From an uncultured Pelagibacteraceae bacterium (GTDB lineage Bacteria > Pseudomonadota > Alphaproteobacteria > Pelagibacterales > Pelagibacteraceae), in contig CACGZQ010000001.1 of NCBI GenBank assembly GCA_902577575.1, forward strand, positions 60,001 through 110,526: DNA of 50,526 bases, read 5' to 3'. The notes under the pieces are model-generated. The model did not search any database, had not been told where the DNA came from, and saw only the letters and a program-made list of their open reading frames with translations. The position numbers and the translations under genes are program-made. Positions within the stretch are counted from its first letter, which is position 1; each line of letters opens with the position of its first letter. This document shows, piece by piece, positions 11,141-21,106 of the stretch.

Positions 11141-11559
11141 TTTTCTTTGCTCACCCATGGAACACTTATTAAGTCTATACCCTCCTCAGCTAATTCTCTC
11201 CTCTCATCCTCTGTTGCTGGCCCATAGATTGTTCTTTTCCTCTTTTTATCATAATAAATATCTCTGACTTCTTTACCAAAATTTTTACCTACATATTCAA
11301 AGTTCTTTTCGATATAATTTCTAATCTTTAAAAGTTTTTCTTTTTCACTCTTTAAATCTTTTTCAAGATTTATAGTTTCAATTTTCTTTTTTGAGCTAAC
11401 TGATATCATTGGAGACATAATAGATTTATTTATTTTTTTTGAAGAGCAATAAATACATTCTAACAGTTGCTTCTTTTTAAGTTTTTCAAACTCTCGCGAG
11501 TTAGAAAACCAGCTTTTGAATTCATGATTGTTATGACACTTTAAATTATATTTAATCAT
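11137..11559 (-). CDS. DUF1178 family protein
   Basis: This 140-residue protein begins with the DUF1178 pattern of a zinc-ribbon-like half site (YNLKCHNNHEFKSWF, then LECIYCSS). The two cysteine pairs probably bind a metal. The family is common in Proteobacteria and has no known function. It follows argJ by two bases on the same strand, so is likely cotranscribed. Confidence 0.85.
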   Translation of the reverse strand: MIKYNLKCHNNHEFKSWFSNSREFEKLKKKQLLECIYCSSKKINKSIMSPMISVSSKKKIETINLEKDLKSEKEKLLKIRNYIEKNFEYVGKNFGKEVRDIYYDKKRKRTIYGPATEDERRELAEEGIDLISVPWVSKEN

Positions 11560-11561
11560 TT

Positions 11562-12866
11562 TTAATTTCTATAATTGGCATTAATATCTATATAATCATG
11601 TGTAAAGTCACAAGTGTAACATTTAAATGCATCGTTACCGAGTTTTAAATTTATTTCTATCTCTATAGAGTCCCATTCCATATACTCATGTAATTTTTTT
11701 TCGTCTAAATTTTCTGAAACCCTTCCGTTCTCAGCCACTATAAAATTTCCAATTTTCACCTTGAGTTTTTTTGTATCTATTATCTCTCCTGATTTTCCTA
11801 TTCCCATTATTATTCTTCCCCAATTAGCATCCTCACCTGCTACGGCCGTTTTTACTAAAGGTGAATTCGCTACTGAAAAAGCAATATTTTTTGCACTTCC
11901 TAAAGATTTTGCATTAATCACATTAATTGTTAAAAATTTTTTTGCTCCCTCGCCGTCAACCACAATCTGCTTTGCTAAATTTAAACAAAGTTTTTTTAAA
12001 GATAACTCAAACTTTTGAACTATTTTATCATTTAAGGAAAGATTTTGACCTACCTTAAGTGATCTTGTCGAAAATATAGAAACCATATCGTTAGTTGATT
12101 GATCACTATCAACTGTTATCGCATTAAACGAATTAGCAACTGCTCTTTTCAATAATGTTTTTAAAAGATTTGAATTTAAATCTGCATTTGTAAAAATAAA
12201 AGATAACATTGTAGCCAAGTTTGGAGCGATCATACCAGAACCTTTTGCTATGCCACATATTCTTATCAATTCATCTCCTACAATTATTTCCTCATATGCT
12301 ACTTTAGGTTTGGTATCAGTTGTCATTATTGCAGAAGCCATTTTCAGCCAAAACATTTTATTTTGTTCACTTCTAAGTTTATCAACAAGATCAGGTAATC
12401 TATCTTTTATTTTTTCAGCCGGAAATTCTTCTCCGATTACTCCAGTTGAGGCAAATATTAAATCTTTTATTTTAACTGTTTCATTTGTGCCTTTTTGATT
12501 TTTTGATTCTTTAATTGTCAAAATTCTTGATAAGTTTTTTGCTATTAGATCAATACTCTCTTTTCCTTGCCTGCCAGTAAAGGTGTTTGCATTTTTTGTA
12601 TTGATTAACAAACCTTTAATTACTTTTTTATGTGAATTGTTATTCCAAGGTATGAATTCAGAAGTTATAGTATTGGATGTTGTCAGCGTAGCGTAATTAG
12701 CGCCTCTACTAAAATAAAATAAGGCTAAATCATCTCTACCGTCACCGTATAAATCTGCAGAAATAGAAGACATTTGTAATCCCTCTATTTTCTTAAGATT
12801 CTGAAACTCACCCATTTTAGATAATTTAGATTTATCTTTAAGGAAGTTTTTGATGTTTATTGTCAT
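11562..12866 (-). CDS. argJ: Bifunctional ornithine/glutamate N-acetyltransferase
   Basis: ArgJ transfers the acetyl group from acetylornithine to glutamate, closing the cyclic arginine pathway. The 434-residue precursor is cut before the nucleophile T219 in the ATML motif (NLATMLSFIF) to make two chains. It is slightly longer than many homologues because of extra N-terminal residues; the start at 12866 is retained as the first in-frame ATG. Its pathway partner argB is at 26196. It is divergent from secA. Confidence 0.95.
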   Translation of the reverse strand: MTINIKNFLKDKSKLSKMGEFQNLKKIEGLQMSSISADLYGDGRDDLALFYFSRGANYATLTTSNTITSEFIPWNNNSHKKVIKGLLINTKNANTFTGRQGKESIDLIAKNLSRILTIKESKNQKGTNETVKIKDLIFASTGVIGEEFPAEKIKDRLPDLVDKLRSEQNKMFWLKMASAIMTTDTKPKVAYEEIIVGDELIRICGIAKGSGMIAPNLATMLSFIFTNADLNSNLLKTLLKRAVANSFNAITVDSDQSTNDMVSIFSTRSLKVGQNLSLNDKIVQKFELSLKKLCLNLAKQIVVDGEGAKKFLTINVINAKSLGSAKNIAFSVANSPLVKTAVAGEDANWGRIIMGIGKSGEIIDTKKLKVKIGNFIVAENGRVSENLDEKKLHEYMEWDSIEIEINLKLGNDAFKCYTCDFTHDYIDINANYRN

Positions 12867-12910
12867 AAATACTATTTAATTTAAATTATAAATACATATA
12901 TAGAGATATA

Positions 12911-15469
12911 ATGAATTTATTTACAAGAACTTTTAGTAAAATATTTAAAAGCTCTAATCAACAGGAATTAGATAAAATTCAAAATATTGTTTTAGCAATA
13001 AATAATAAAGAAAACGAAATAAAGTCTCTAACTGAAAGTGATTTTAAAGAAAAAACCGCCGCATTTAAAAAAAAAGCTCAAAATGGTTCTTTTAATTTAG
13101 AAGAAATAATACCTGATTGTTTTGCATTAGTAAGAGAGGCGGCAAAAAGAACCTTAAATGAAAGACATTACGACGTTCAATTAGCGGGAGGTATAATCCT
13201 TCATAAAGGAAAAATAGCTGAGATGAAAACTGGAGAGGGAAAGACTTTGGTATCAACTTTGCCAGCTTACTTGAATTCTTTAACAGGTAAAGGTGTACAT
13301 GTGGTTACTGTCAATGATTACTTAGCTAAAAGAGACTCGGCTTGGATGGGTAAAATTTTTAGTTATTTAGGGATATCTACTGGATGCATTACTAATGACT
13401 TAGAAGATATTAAAAGAAAGGAAAACTATGCGTGTGATGTGACTTATGCAACTAATAATGAACTTGGTTTTGATTACTTAAGGGATAACATGAAATATGA
13501 AATTGATGATATGGTACAAAGAAGTCACAATTATTGTATTGTTGATGAAGTAGATAGTATTTTAATTGATGAGGCTCGAACACCTTTAATAATTTCAGGA
13601 AAACTAGAAGATAAAACTTCTCTTTACACTACATCAAATGAATTTATAAAAAGTTTACAAAAAAATGACTATGAGCTAGATGAAAAAAATAAAAATGTAA
13701 TACTAACTGATACAGGAGTAGATAAGATTGAAAAATTAGCTTTACAGAAAAGAATTTTAAAGAATAACAATTTTTATGATCCATCAAATTTAGATCTCGT
13801 ACATCATACAAATCAGGCTTTGAAAGCTAATTTAATTTTTAAAAAAGATACTGATTATATTTTGAGAGACGGAAAAGTACAAATAATTGACGAGTTTACT
13901 GGTAGAGTTTTGGGAGGGAGAAGATTTTCAGATGGCCTTCATCAAGCTATAGAAGCTAAAGAAAATGTAGATATTCAAGAAGAGAACCAAACACTTGCAT
14001 CAATAACTTATCAAAATTATTTTAGGCTATATAAAAAACTAGCTGGCATGACCGGCACAGCTATGACTGAGTCTGAGGAGTTTTATGATATTTACAAATT
14101 AAATGTTGTAACTATACCTACGAATAAAAAGATGATACGTAAAGATTTTAATGATCAAATTTTTAGAACTGAAAATGAAAAATATAATGCAATCACCAAA
14201 AAAATTATTGAATGTAATGTTAAAGACCAACCAGTTTTAGTTGGTACAACTAGCATAGAAAAATCTGAAAAAATTTCCCATTTTTTGGAAAAAAATAAGA
14301 TAAAACATAATATACTTAACGCTAAACAGCACGAAAAAGAGGCAGAAATAATCGCTGAAGCTGGAAAACCTGGAGCTGTCACAATAGCCACAAATATGGC
14401 TGGAAGAGGAACAGATATAAAATTAGGTGGAAATAAAGATTTTATTATTAATGAAAATTCTAGTGACTTAAACCAACACAAAAAAAATGAATTAAAGGTT
14501 AAAGACTCAGGTGGACTTTTCATAATCGGTACGGAAAGGCACGAAAGTAGAAGAATAGACAATCAGCTAAGAGGTAGATCGGGAAGACAAGGAGACCCCG
14601 GGTCTTCAATTTTTTTTATAAGTTTACAGGATGAGCTTATGAGAATATTTGGTGGAGACTCAATTGATGGAATGTTGAAAAAACTTGGTCTTAAAGAAAA
14701 CGAGTCAATAGATCATCCTTGGATTAACAAAGCAATGGAGCGAGCTCAAAAAAAGGTGGAAACTAGAAATTTTGATATCAGAAAAACATTGATTAAATTC
14801 GATGATGTGATGAATGATCAAAGGCAAGTAATTTTTACTCAAAGATTAAAGATTTTAAAGGGAAATGACGTAAGTAAATTGTTAAAAGATTTTTTTGATG
14901 AGGTGCTCAAGGATTTAGAAAAATTGAGTAATAATTATCAAAAATCAAATGATGAAAAATATTTAACAGAAATTAAAAATGTCACTGGAAGTTCTTTAAG
15001 TGATACTCAATTAGTGAAATTAACTTCGGAAGACAGAGACATTTTTGTTACGAAGATGAAAGACTTATTTGAAGAAAAAAAGGAAAATCGAATTAAGGTT
15101 TTAGGTGAAGAACAAAATAAAAGCCTTGAAAAAAAAATTTTCCTCCAGATTATAGATTTTTCATGGCGGTCACATCTTCAGTATTTAGAGCAACTAAGAC
15201 AAGTTATTGGTTTAAGACAGTATGGACAAAAGGATCCTCTATCTGAATTTAAAAAGGAGGCATTTGTTCTTTTTGAGGGTTTACTATCAAAAATTAAAAA
15301 TGACCTAATAAAATTACTGTTAAACCTAAATATTGTAATTTCATCTAGTGAGGAAAACAAAAAAATTAAAGAAAAAAAAGAGGATATTGATTTTAAAAAA
15401 GTTGGGAGAAATGAAAAATGTCCATGTGGCTCAGGAAAAAAATTTAAACATTGTCATGGAAATATTTAG
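12911..15469 (+). CDS. secA: Preprotein translocase ATPase SecA
   Basis: The 852-residue motor drives unfolded proteins through SecYEG. It has Walker A in the MKTGEGKT context near residue 106, DEVDSILIDEA in the DEAD region, a GRGTDIKLGG helicase motif and the C-terminal zinc finger with CPCGSGKKFKHCH at the end, which binds SecB or lipids. Length is normal. The 44-base gap to argJ must hold both promoters. It ends two bases from the convergent photolyase gene. Confidence 0.98.
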   Translation: MNLFTRTFSKIFKSSNQQELDKIQNIVLAINNKENEIKSLTESDFKEKTAAFKKKAQNGSFNLEEIIPDCFALVREAAKRTLNERHYDVQLAGGIILHKGKIAEMKTGEGKTLVSTLPAYLNSLTGKGVHVVTVNDYLAKRDSAWMGKIFSYLGISTGCITNDLEDIKRKENYACDVTYATNNELGFDYLRDNMKYEIDDMVQRSHNYCIVDEVDSILIDEARTPLIISGKLEDKTSLYTTSNEFIKSLQKNDYELDEKNKNVILTDTGVDKIEKLALQKRILKNNNFYDPSNLDLVHHTNQALKANLIFKKDTDYILRDGKVQIIDEFTGRVLGGRRFSDGLHQAIEAKENVDIQEENQTLASITYQNYFRLYKKLAGMTGTAMTESEEFYDIYKLNVVTIPTNKKMIRKDFNDQIFRTENEKYNAITKKIIECNVKDQPVLVGTTSIEKSEKISHFLEKNKIKHNILNAKQHEKEAEIIAEAGKPGAVTIATNMAGRGTDIKLGGNKDFIINENSSDLNQHKKNELKVKDSGGLFIIGTERHESRRIDNQLRGRSGRQGDPGSSIFFISLQDELMRIFGGDSIDGMLKKLGLKENESIDHPWINKAMERAQKKVETRNFDIRKTLIKFDDVMNDQRQVIFTQRLKILKGNDVSKLLKDFFDEVLKDLEKLSNNYQKSNDEKYLTEIKNVTGSSLSDTQLVKLTSEDRDIFVTKMKDLFEEKKENRIKVLGEEQNKSLEKKIFLQIIDFSWRSHLQYLEQLRQVIGLRQYGQKDPLSEFKKEAFVLFEGLLSKIKNDLIKLLLNLNIVISSSEENKKIKEKKEDIDFKKVGRNEKCPCGSGKKFKHCHGNI

Positions 15470-15471
15470 TT

Positions 15472-16869
15472 TTAAATTTGTTTAAAAGCTGATAAGGCTT
15501 TTAATCTAGCTTTTTCGTGAATGACGATCGGAGCTGGATAATCAACGTCTAATTTAAGAATTTTTTCATCTTTGATTTCCCAAGGTTTATGTATAAACTT
15601 AATTGGTACGTTTTTTAATTCTGGAACCCATTTTCTAACATACTCACCACTCTTATCAAATTTTTCTCCTTGTAAAATTGGATTAAATATTCTGAAGTAA
15701 GGTGCTGCATCAGCACCTGATCCCGCAACCCATTGCCAACCAGATACATTGTTTGCCTCGTTATAGTCTAATAAACAATTTTTAAAATATTTTTCTCCCT
15801 CTTTCCAATTTATAAGTAAATGTTTTACTAAGAAAGATCCTACGATCATTCTTACTCTATTATGCATCCAGCCTGTTGAGTATAATTCTCTCATGCCAGC
15901 ATCTACGATGGGGTAACCTGTTAAACCTTTTTTCCATGCTTTTAAATTTTTAAAGTTTTTTTCCCATGGAAACTTATCGAATTTTTTGGAATAGTTTTCT
16001 TTAAGCATATGTGGAAAAAAATTTATTAACGAATGATTAAACTCTCTCCATCCGATTTCTGCTAAAAATTTACTAGTTCCATAACTTTTAACCTTGCTAC
16101 ATTCTTCCCATATAGTCTCAACATGTATTTGCCCATGCTTTATAAAAGGAGATAATTTTGATGTGCCGCGTAAATAAGGGAAATTTCTTGTGTCAGAATA
16201 TTTTGTAATAGTATTTCCAATGAATTTTTTCAACTCAAGTAAAGCATTTTCTTCACTTGGACTCCAATAATTCTCAAATTTTTTAAACCATTTTTTTTTA
16301 GGAATAATTTCTTTTTCATCAATAGTTTTACTGAAAAAAGAAATCTTTTTTTTACATTTAGAGATTGTTTTTTCTTTAGATGGAATTTTTTCAAGGTAAA
16401 GTTTTTCTGCACTTCTCCAAAAGGGAGTGAAGACTTTAAAAGGCGTACCGTCGTTTTTTTTTACTTCATGAAATTCGTTTAATATATTTCCTTTAAAGAT
16501 ATTAAATTCAAGATTATTTTTCTTGAAATTTTCTGAGAGAAATCTATCAAATTTTAAATAATTAGGTTCGTATGTTCTATTCCAGTAAATAGAAAAGTTT
16601 TTTTTCTTAAAAAGTTTTTCAAAAAAAGACTTGTATGACTCGATCGAAACAATTTCTAAGTTAATATTATATCCAATTAATTTATTTTTAAATTCAATTA
16701 AAGACTTACTTACCCACCATTTTTGAGCTTCCTGACCCTCGTATTTACTTTTTTTGTATAAAAAAAATGCTACTACTTCTCTATGTTTTTTTGTAGCTTC
16801 TATCAAAGCAAAATTTTTTTTTATCCTAAAATCATCTTTTAACCAAAATAGTCCTATTGGATTAGCCAT
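15472..16869 (-). CDS. phrB: Deoxyribodipyrimidine photolyase (class I)
   Basis: The 465-residue flavoprotein repairs UV pyrimidine dimers with blue light. The N-terminal antenna domain begins NPIGLFWLKDDFRI. The C-terminal FAD domain has MHNRVRM and the near-invariant WQWVAGSGADAAPYFRIF. The ATG at 16869 was chosen because the longer reading frame back to 16956 would overlap tRNA-Phe. Surface-ocean exposure fits its presence. Confidence 0.95.
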   Translation of the reverse strand: MANPIGLFWLKDDFRIKKNFALIEATKKHREVVAFFLYKKSKYEGQEAQKWWVSKSLIEFKNKLIGYNINLEIVSIESYKSFFEKLFKKKNFSIYWNRTYEPNYLKFDRFLSENFKKNNLEFNIFKGNILNEFHEVKKNDGTPFKVFTPFWRSAEKLYLEKIPSKEKTISKCKKKISFFSKTIDEKEIIPKKKWFKKFENYWSPSEENALLELKKFIGNTITKYSDTRNFPYLRGTSKLSPFIKHGQIHVETIWEECSKVKSYGTSKFLAEIGWREFNHSLINFFPHMLKENYSKKFDKFPWEKNFKNLKAWKKGLTGYPIVDAGMRELYSTGWMHNRVRMIVGSFLVKHLLINWKEGEKYFKNCLLDYNEANNVSGWQWVAGSGADAAPYFRIFNPILQGEKFDKSGEYVRKWVPELKNVPIKFIHKPWEIKDEKILKLDVDYPAPIVIHEKARLKALSAFKQI

Positions 16870-16921
16870 AATGTTTTTTAACAGATTTATTAAATTATTT
16901 CGATGTGCATTAATAGCTTGG

Positions 16922-16996
16922 TGGTGGCCTTGGTAAGAATCGCACTTACGACACATACCTTTTCAGGGTACTGCTCTACTACTGAGCTACAAGGCC
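16922..16996 (-). tRNA. tRNA-Phe (anticodon GAA)
   Basis: The minus strand gives a complete 75-nt cloverleaf with encoded CCA. The acceptor GGCCTTG pairs with CAAGGCC, the anticodon loop CTGAAAA gives GAA, and the T stem GTAAG/CTTAC is perfect. Its first G is also the last base of the infA stop codon, so the tRNA must be cut out of the infA transcript. Confidence 0.96.
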
Positions 16997-17211
16997 TAAA
17001 ATCTAAAAGTTATTCTGCCTTTAGTTAGATCGTACGGTGTCATTTCAACCATAACATTATCTCCAGCAAGAACTCTTATTCTATTCTTTCTTAATTTACC
17101 AGCTGTGTGAGCTAAAATTTCGTGATTATTTTCTAATTTTACTCGAAACATAGCATTAGGTAACAATTCAGTTACCTTTCCTTTAAATTCTAAAGTTTCT
17201 TGTTTTGCCAA
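16996..17211 (-). CDS. infA: Translation initiation factor IF-1
   Basis: IF-1 is a 71-residue S1/OB-fold protein that fills the ribosomal A site during initiation. The whole sequence matches, including [15 protein letters not shown] and [11 protein letters not shown]. It directly abuts hisD upstream. Its TAG stop shares its G with the first base of tRNA-Phe. Confidence 0.98.
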   Translation of the reverse strand: MAKQETLEFKGKVTELLPNAMFRVKLENNHEILAHTAGKLRKNRIRVLAGDNVMVEMTPYDLTKGRITFRF

Positions 17212-18513
17212 TTAATTTTCCTTCTTCAATCTCATTTTTATCGAATTAGCATGGCCATGTAAATTTTCATGCTGAGCTAAATTTATAACTGATGGACCCA
17301 ATCTTTCAATACCTGTTTTTGTTATTTTTATTAGGGAATGACGTTTTAAAAAATCACTTACTGATAACCCAGATGAAAATTTCGCTGAGCCAGAGGTAGG
17401 TAAAACGTGGTTAGGACCAGCAATATAATCTCCTATTGCCTCTGGAGAAAATTTACCGATAAAAATAGAACCTGCGTTTTTAATTTTTTTCAAAATTTTT
17501 TTGGTATCTTTAAAATCAATTTCTAAATGTTCAGGCGCAATTGTATTTACCGAGTCTATAATCTTATTTTGATTGTTAGCATAAATTGCTAAACCATAAT
17601 TCTTAATACTTGTTGAAGCAATTTTTTTTTTGGGAAGGTTGTGTAATTGCTCTTTAAGTTTCAAATTAACTGAACTAATTAAATCTTTGCTGTTAGAAAT
17701 TAAAATTGATTGTGCAAACATATCATGCTCAGCTTGAGCTATTAAGTCTGAAGCTATCCATGTAGGATTAGAATATTTATCAGCAACTATAGTAACTTCA
17801 GAAGGTCCTGCAACCATGTCGATCCCAACATCTCCATAAACTTCTTTTTTAGCTGCTGCTACAAACGCATTACCTGGACCTACAATTTTATCAACTTTTG
17901 TAAAAGTTTTTGTTCCATAAGTAAATCCTGCAATTGATTGTGCTCCACCTGTTTTATATATCTCTTTTACGCCACACTTTTTTGCGGCATAAACAATTGC
18001 AGGATTTACTTTTGTTCCAAAAGCTGGGGTTGTAAGATAAATATTTTTAACTCCTGCTACCATAGCAGGAATACAATTCATCAATACAGTGCTTGGATAG
18101 CTAGCTGTTCCTCCAGGCACGTAGACTCCAACCTTATCAATTGGAGAGTGTTTATATGAAAGATTATTTTTATAATTATCGATAAATCTAAAAGATGTAA
18201 ATTTTTGTTTTGAATGAAATCTTTTGATTCTAACATAAGCTAAGTCGATTGATTTTTTAAGATTTTTGTCAATAGATTTTGAAATTTTATTAATTTCATC
18301 CTTAGTAAATATTAGTTTTTTAGATTTTGATTTAATTTTAGAAAATTTTAATTCATATTTAATAATAGCTTTATCACCTTTATTTTTTACATCTAATAAA
18401 ATTTTTTTTATATTAACAGATCGCTTTTTTTGCTCTAATTTTCTTTTGCTCAAAATCGCATCTAATTTTTTCAAAAAAGATTGTTGATTAGTATTAAAAA
18501 ATTTTAACATCAC
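17212..18513 (-). CDS. hisD: Histidinol dehydrogenase
   Basis: The 433-residue zinc enzyme does the last two oxidations of histidine synthesis with NAD. Recognisable blocks include VGVYVPGGTASYPSTVLM, GPGNAFVAAAKKEVYG, DMVAGPSEV and GPNHVLPTSG. Length is normal. It overlaps the DUF2948 gene by four bases and abuts infA, an order common in Alphaproteobacteria. No other his gene is in the window. Confidence 0.97.
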   Translation of the reverse strand: MMLKFFNTNQQSFLKKLDAILSKRKLEQKKRSVNIKKILLDVKNKGDKAIIKYELKFSKIKSKSKKLIFTKDEINKISKSIDKNLKKSIDLAYVRIKRFHSKQKFTSFRFIDNYKNNLSYKHSPIDKVGVYVPGGTASYPSTVLMNCIPAMVAGVKNIYLTTPAFGTKVNPAIVYAAKKCGVKEIYKTGGAQSIAGFTYGTKTFTKVDKIVGPGNAFVAAAKKEVYGDVGIDMVAGPSEVTIVADKYSNPTWIASDLIAQAEHDMFAQSILISNSKDLISSVNLKLKEQLHNLPKKKIASTSIKNYGLAIYANNQNKIIDSVNTIAPEHLEIDFKDTKKILKKIKNAGSIFIGKFSPEAIGDYIAGPNHVLPTSGSAKFSSGLSVSDFLKRHSLIKITKTGIERLGPSVINLAQHENLHGHANSIKMRLKKEN

Positions 18514-18953
18514 ACTACCTTATGTTTTGGTATATTTTTCGTATCCCATGCTTGGCCTTGATCATCTAAAGTGACTTCTATAACTTCTGAAATAATTTTA
18601 ATCATAGAGTCTCCTGCAAAAACTATATTCATTTCATAGTTATTATCAGGCATTTGAATAGTTTCAATAGTAAGAAAATCTAAAAATTGATCCTTTTTTA
18701 ATTGATTGATATTTTTTGAATGTACTTTTACAACATTTTCAAATTTTAGGACTGTTCTAATTCTTTTATTTTTTCTGAATACTCCTTTTTCAACATCTTC
18801 CCACATGAATCTATTTAATTGCATTAGAAAAATTTTATTCTTTTCTAAGTTTGCAATATCAAGCACATTGGCTATGGCATCTTGTAAGTGAGCAGAAATT
18901 ACTCTTAAATCGTCTTCCGTTCTGGCAATTAATTTTAAATTTTTTGCTTTCAT
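18510..18953 (-). CDS. DUF2948 family protein
   Basis: This 147-residue protein matches the alphaproteobacterial DUF2948 family, starting with LKLIARTEDDLRVISAHLQD and containing FMWEDVEKG. Family members lie between murA and hisD, as here. There is no membrane segment or catalytic motif and the function is unknown. Confidence 0.85.
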   Translation of the reverse strand: MKAKNLKLIARTEDDLRVISAHLQDAIANVLDIANLEKNKIFLMQLNRFMWEDVEKGVFRKNKRIRTVLKFENVVKVHSKNINQLKKDQFLDFLTIETIQMPDNNYEMNIVFAGDSMIKIISEVIEVTLDDQGQAWDTKNIPKHKVV

Positions 18954-18954
18954 A

Positions 18955-20211
18955 CTAAATTCTTTTAATTTTAGCTTTACACTTTTTAAGTTTTCTCTCT
19001 AAAAACTCGTAGCCTCTATCTAAATGATAAATCCTATTAACTATTGTCTTATTTTCTGCAATCAGTCCTGCTAAAACTAAGCTTACTGAGGCTCTTAAAT
19101 CAGTAGCCATTACTTCTGCTCCAGTTAATTTCGTTGGGCCAAAAACATATGCTGTTTTATTTTTAGTTTCTATTTTTGCACCCATTCTTTTTAACTCGGG
19201 AACATGCATAAATCTATTTTCAAATATATTCTCTTTAATCTTTGATAAACCATTAGCTTGGGTCATTAAAACCATTAATTGAGCTTGAAGATCTGTTGGA
19301 AATCCAGGGTAAGGTTTCGTAGAAATGTTAATTTTTTTTAATTTTTTTGATTTTAAAACAGTTATGGAGTTTTTTTGAGTATATATTCTAACACCCATAT
19401 TTTTTAAGATGTCAATTTCAGTTTTAAAAACTTTACTATAAATATTATTTATTACTAACTTTTTGCCCGTTAAAGCTCCCGCAATTAAATATGTACCTGC
19501 TTCGATCCTGTCAAAAATAACTTTATGTTTAATTTTGTCATTTATTTTTTTTGTTCCTTCAACGGTAATTTTTCTTCCTATTGTATGTATCTTGCAGCCT
19601 AATTTTTTTAAAAAAGATACTAAATCTAATACTTCTGGCTCAATAGCACAGTTAGTTAATATTGTTTTTCCTTTTGCGCCAAATGCTGCCAGTAAAGCGT
19701 TCTCTGTTGCACCAACAGAAATGGAAGGAAAGTTAATTTTTGTACCAATCAAACCATCTTTAGCTTCTGCAATAATATAACCATCTTTAATTTTTATATC
19801 TGCTCCTAGTTTTTTAAGAGCAAACAAATGTAAATTTACTGGTCTAGTACCAATTGCACAACCACCAGGTAGTGATACTTTTGCTTTTTTATATTTTGTT
19901 AAAAGTGGACCAAGAACTAAAACTCCGGCACGCATAGTTTTAACTAATTTATATGGCGCTAAGGTAATAATATTTTTTTTTTTATTTATTAACTTTATAT
20001 TATTTTTTTTGCTCGCAATTTTTATATTTATTCCAATAAATTTTAATAATTCAATCATTGTAAAAATATCTTTTACGAATGGTGCATTTTTTAGAGTAAT
20101 ATTTTTAGCTAAAATAGATGCAGCTAATATTGGTAGTGTCGCATTTTTAGAACCAGATATCTTAATTGATCCAGATATTTCTTTCTTTCCTTTAATTAAA
20201 AGTTTTTGCAT
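18955..20211 (-). CDS. murA: UDP-N-acetylglucosamine 1-carboxyvinyltransferase
   Basis: MurA adds enolpyruvate from PEP to UDP-GlcNAc, the first committed step to peptidoglycan. The 418-residue protein has the catalytic loop cysteine C118 in PGGCAIGTRPV, the target of fosfomycin. The ATG at 20211 (MQKLLIKG) was chosen over a GTG at 20244 because the latter overlaps dcd and adds 11 unlike residues. It follows dcd by ten bases. Confidence 0.97.
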   Translation of the reverse strand: MQKLLIKGKKEISGSIKISGSKNATLPILAASILAKNITLKNAPFVKDIFTMIELLKFIGINIKIASKKNNIKLINKKKNIITLAPYKLVKTMRAGVLVLGPLLTKYKKAKVSLPGGCAIGTRPVNLHLFALKKLGADIKIKDGYIIAEAKDGLIGTKINFPSISVGATENALLAAFGAKGKTILTNCAIEPEVLDLVSFLKKLGCKIHTIGRKITVEGTKKINDKIKHKVIFDRIEAGTYLIAGALTGKKLVINNIYSKVFKTEIDILKNMGVRIYTQKNSITVLKSKKLKKINISTKPYPGFPTDLQAQLMVLMTQANGLSKIKENIFENRFMHVPELKRMGAKIETKNKTAYVFGPTKLTGAEVMATDLRASVSLVLAGLIAENKTIVNRIYHLDRGYEFLERKLKKCKAKIKRI

Positions 20212-20221
20212 GAAAGAAATA

Positions 20222-20776
20222 TTATACTTTTGGGAGAGTGACACCTTTTTGTTTCATGTATTTACCTTTTCTTTTTGCATATGTTACTTCTGGTTTCTCA
20301 TTTCCTTGGATAAATACAAATTGTGCTACTCCCTCATTAGCATATATTTTAGCTGGAAGAGGTGTTGTATTGGAAAATTCTAATGTGACGTGCCCTTCCC
20401 AGCCAGGTTCGAGAGGAGTAACATTAACTATAATACCACATCTTGCATAAGTCGATTTACCTAAACATATTACAAGTACGTTATCGGGTATTTTGAAATA
20501 TTCTATGGTCCTGGCAAGTGCAAATGAGTTGGGAGGTATTATGCATTCTTTGCCAATTTTTGTAATAAAGCTCTCTTTTTTGAAAATTTTTGGATCAACA
20601 ACACCAGAGTTAACATTAGTAAATATTTTAAATTCGTTAGAAACCCTAGCATCATAGCCATACGAGGATAATCCAAAAGATATCTTACCTTTCCTAACTT
20701 GCTTGCTCACAAAAGGTTTGATCATTCCTTTTAACTTAGCATTTTTTCTAATCCATTTATCTGATAGAACTGGCAT
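20222..20776 (-). CDS. dcd: dCTP deaminase
   Basis: The 184-residue trimeric enzyme deaminates dCTP to dUTP for dTMP synthesis. It has the typical start [11 protein letters not shown], the [12 protein letters not shown] block and the [13 protein letters not shown] region with the catalytic Glu. Length is normal. Its start lies inside the end of a 41-codon gene. Confidence 0.96.
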   Translation of the reverse strand: MPVLSDKWIRKNAKLKGMIKPFVSKQVRKGKISFGLSSYGYDARVSNEFKIFTNVNSGVVDPKIFKKESFITKIGKECIIPPNSFALARTIEYFKIPDNVLVICLGKSTYARCGIIVNVTPLEPGWEGHVTLEFSNTTPLPAKIYANEGVAQFVFIQGNEKPEVTYAKRKGKYMKQKGVTLPKV

Positions 20777-20882
20777 TTTTTATTTTTGTTGACGACTTAC
20801 TTTTTTTCCTTTTCTTCAAGTTTTTTTTAAGTGCGTATTCACGTTTTTTGATTAAAGAATCTTTCTTTTCAAAAGATTTCAT
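20757..20882 (-). CDS. Small very basic protein (41 aa)
   Basis: An ATG at 20882 opens a 41-codon frame ending TAA at 20757-20759, inside the dcd start. The product is rich in Lys and Arg (about 18 of 41), with a helical look, and begins [19 protein letters not shown]. It fills the 113-base gap between the 64-aa gene and dcd. It resembles no family I can name; a nucleic-acid binding role is possible. Low-complexity A-rich DNA could produce such a frame by chance. Confidence 0.5.
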   Translation of the reverse strand: MKSFEKKDSLIKKREYALKKNLKKRKKSKSSTKIKNASSIR

Positions 20883-20889
20883 TTAAATT

Positions 20890-21084
20890 TTAATTTTTAT
20901 CTGGATTTGTTAAATCCTCTAGAGTGATAGGCTTGTTTATATCATGCATATTTTTTTCCTCATCCTCTTTTGGATTAGCGCTTGATTTTTTTGCTCTTCT
21001 TTGTTCTATACGCGCTTTTCTTTTAGCCTCTTTTTTCATAGCTTTGTCGCCACGTGTAGACTTATAATCATAGTGAATTCCCAT
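20890..21084 (-). CDS. Small charged hypothetical protein (64 aa)
   Basis: The 64-residue product has a basic middle (KEAKRKARIEQRRAKKS) and an acidic tail ending in TLEDLTNPDKN. It has no membrane segment. It starts 22 bases after the small membrane protein gene and precedes the 41-aa gene by seven bases, suggesting one transcript. I do not recognise the family. Confidence 0.6.
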   Translation of the reverse strand: MGIHYDYKSTRGDKAMKKEAKRKARIEQRRAKKSSANPKEDEEKNMHDINKPITLEDLTNPDKN

Positions 21085-21106
21085 ATTAAGCGCTCCTTCA
21101 TTATTA

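Noticed and set aside
14155-14562. 135-codon minus-strand frame inside secA
   Set aside because: It is antisense to a strongly conserved secA segment and has no recognisable features.
16870-16956. N-terminal extension of the photolyase
   Set aside because: It overlaps tRNA-Phe and its residues do not resemble photolyase N-termini; the ATG at 16869 fits the family.
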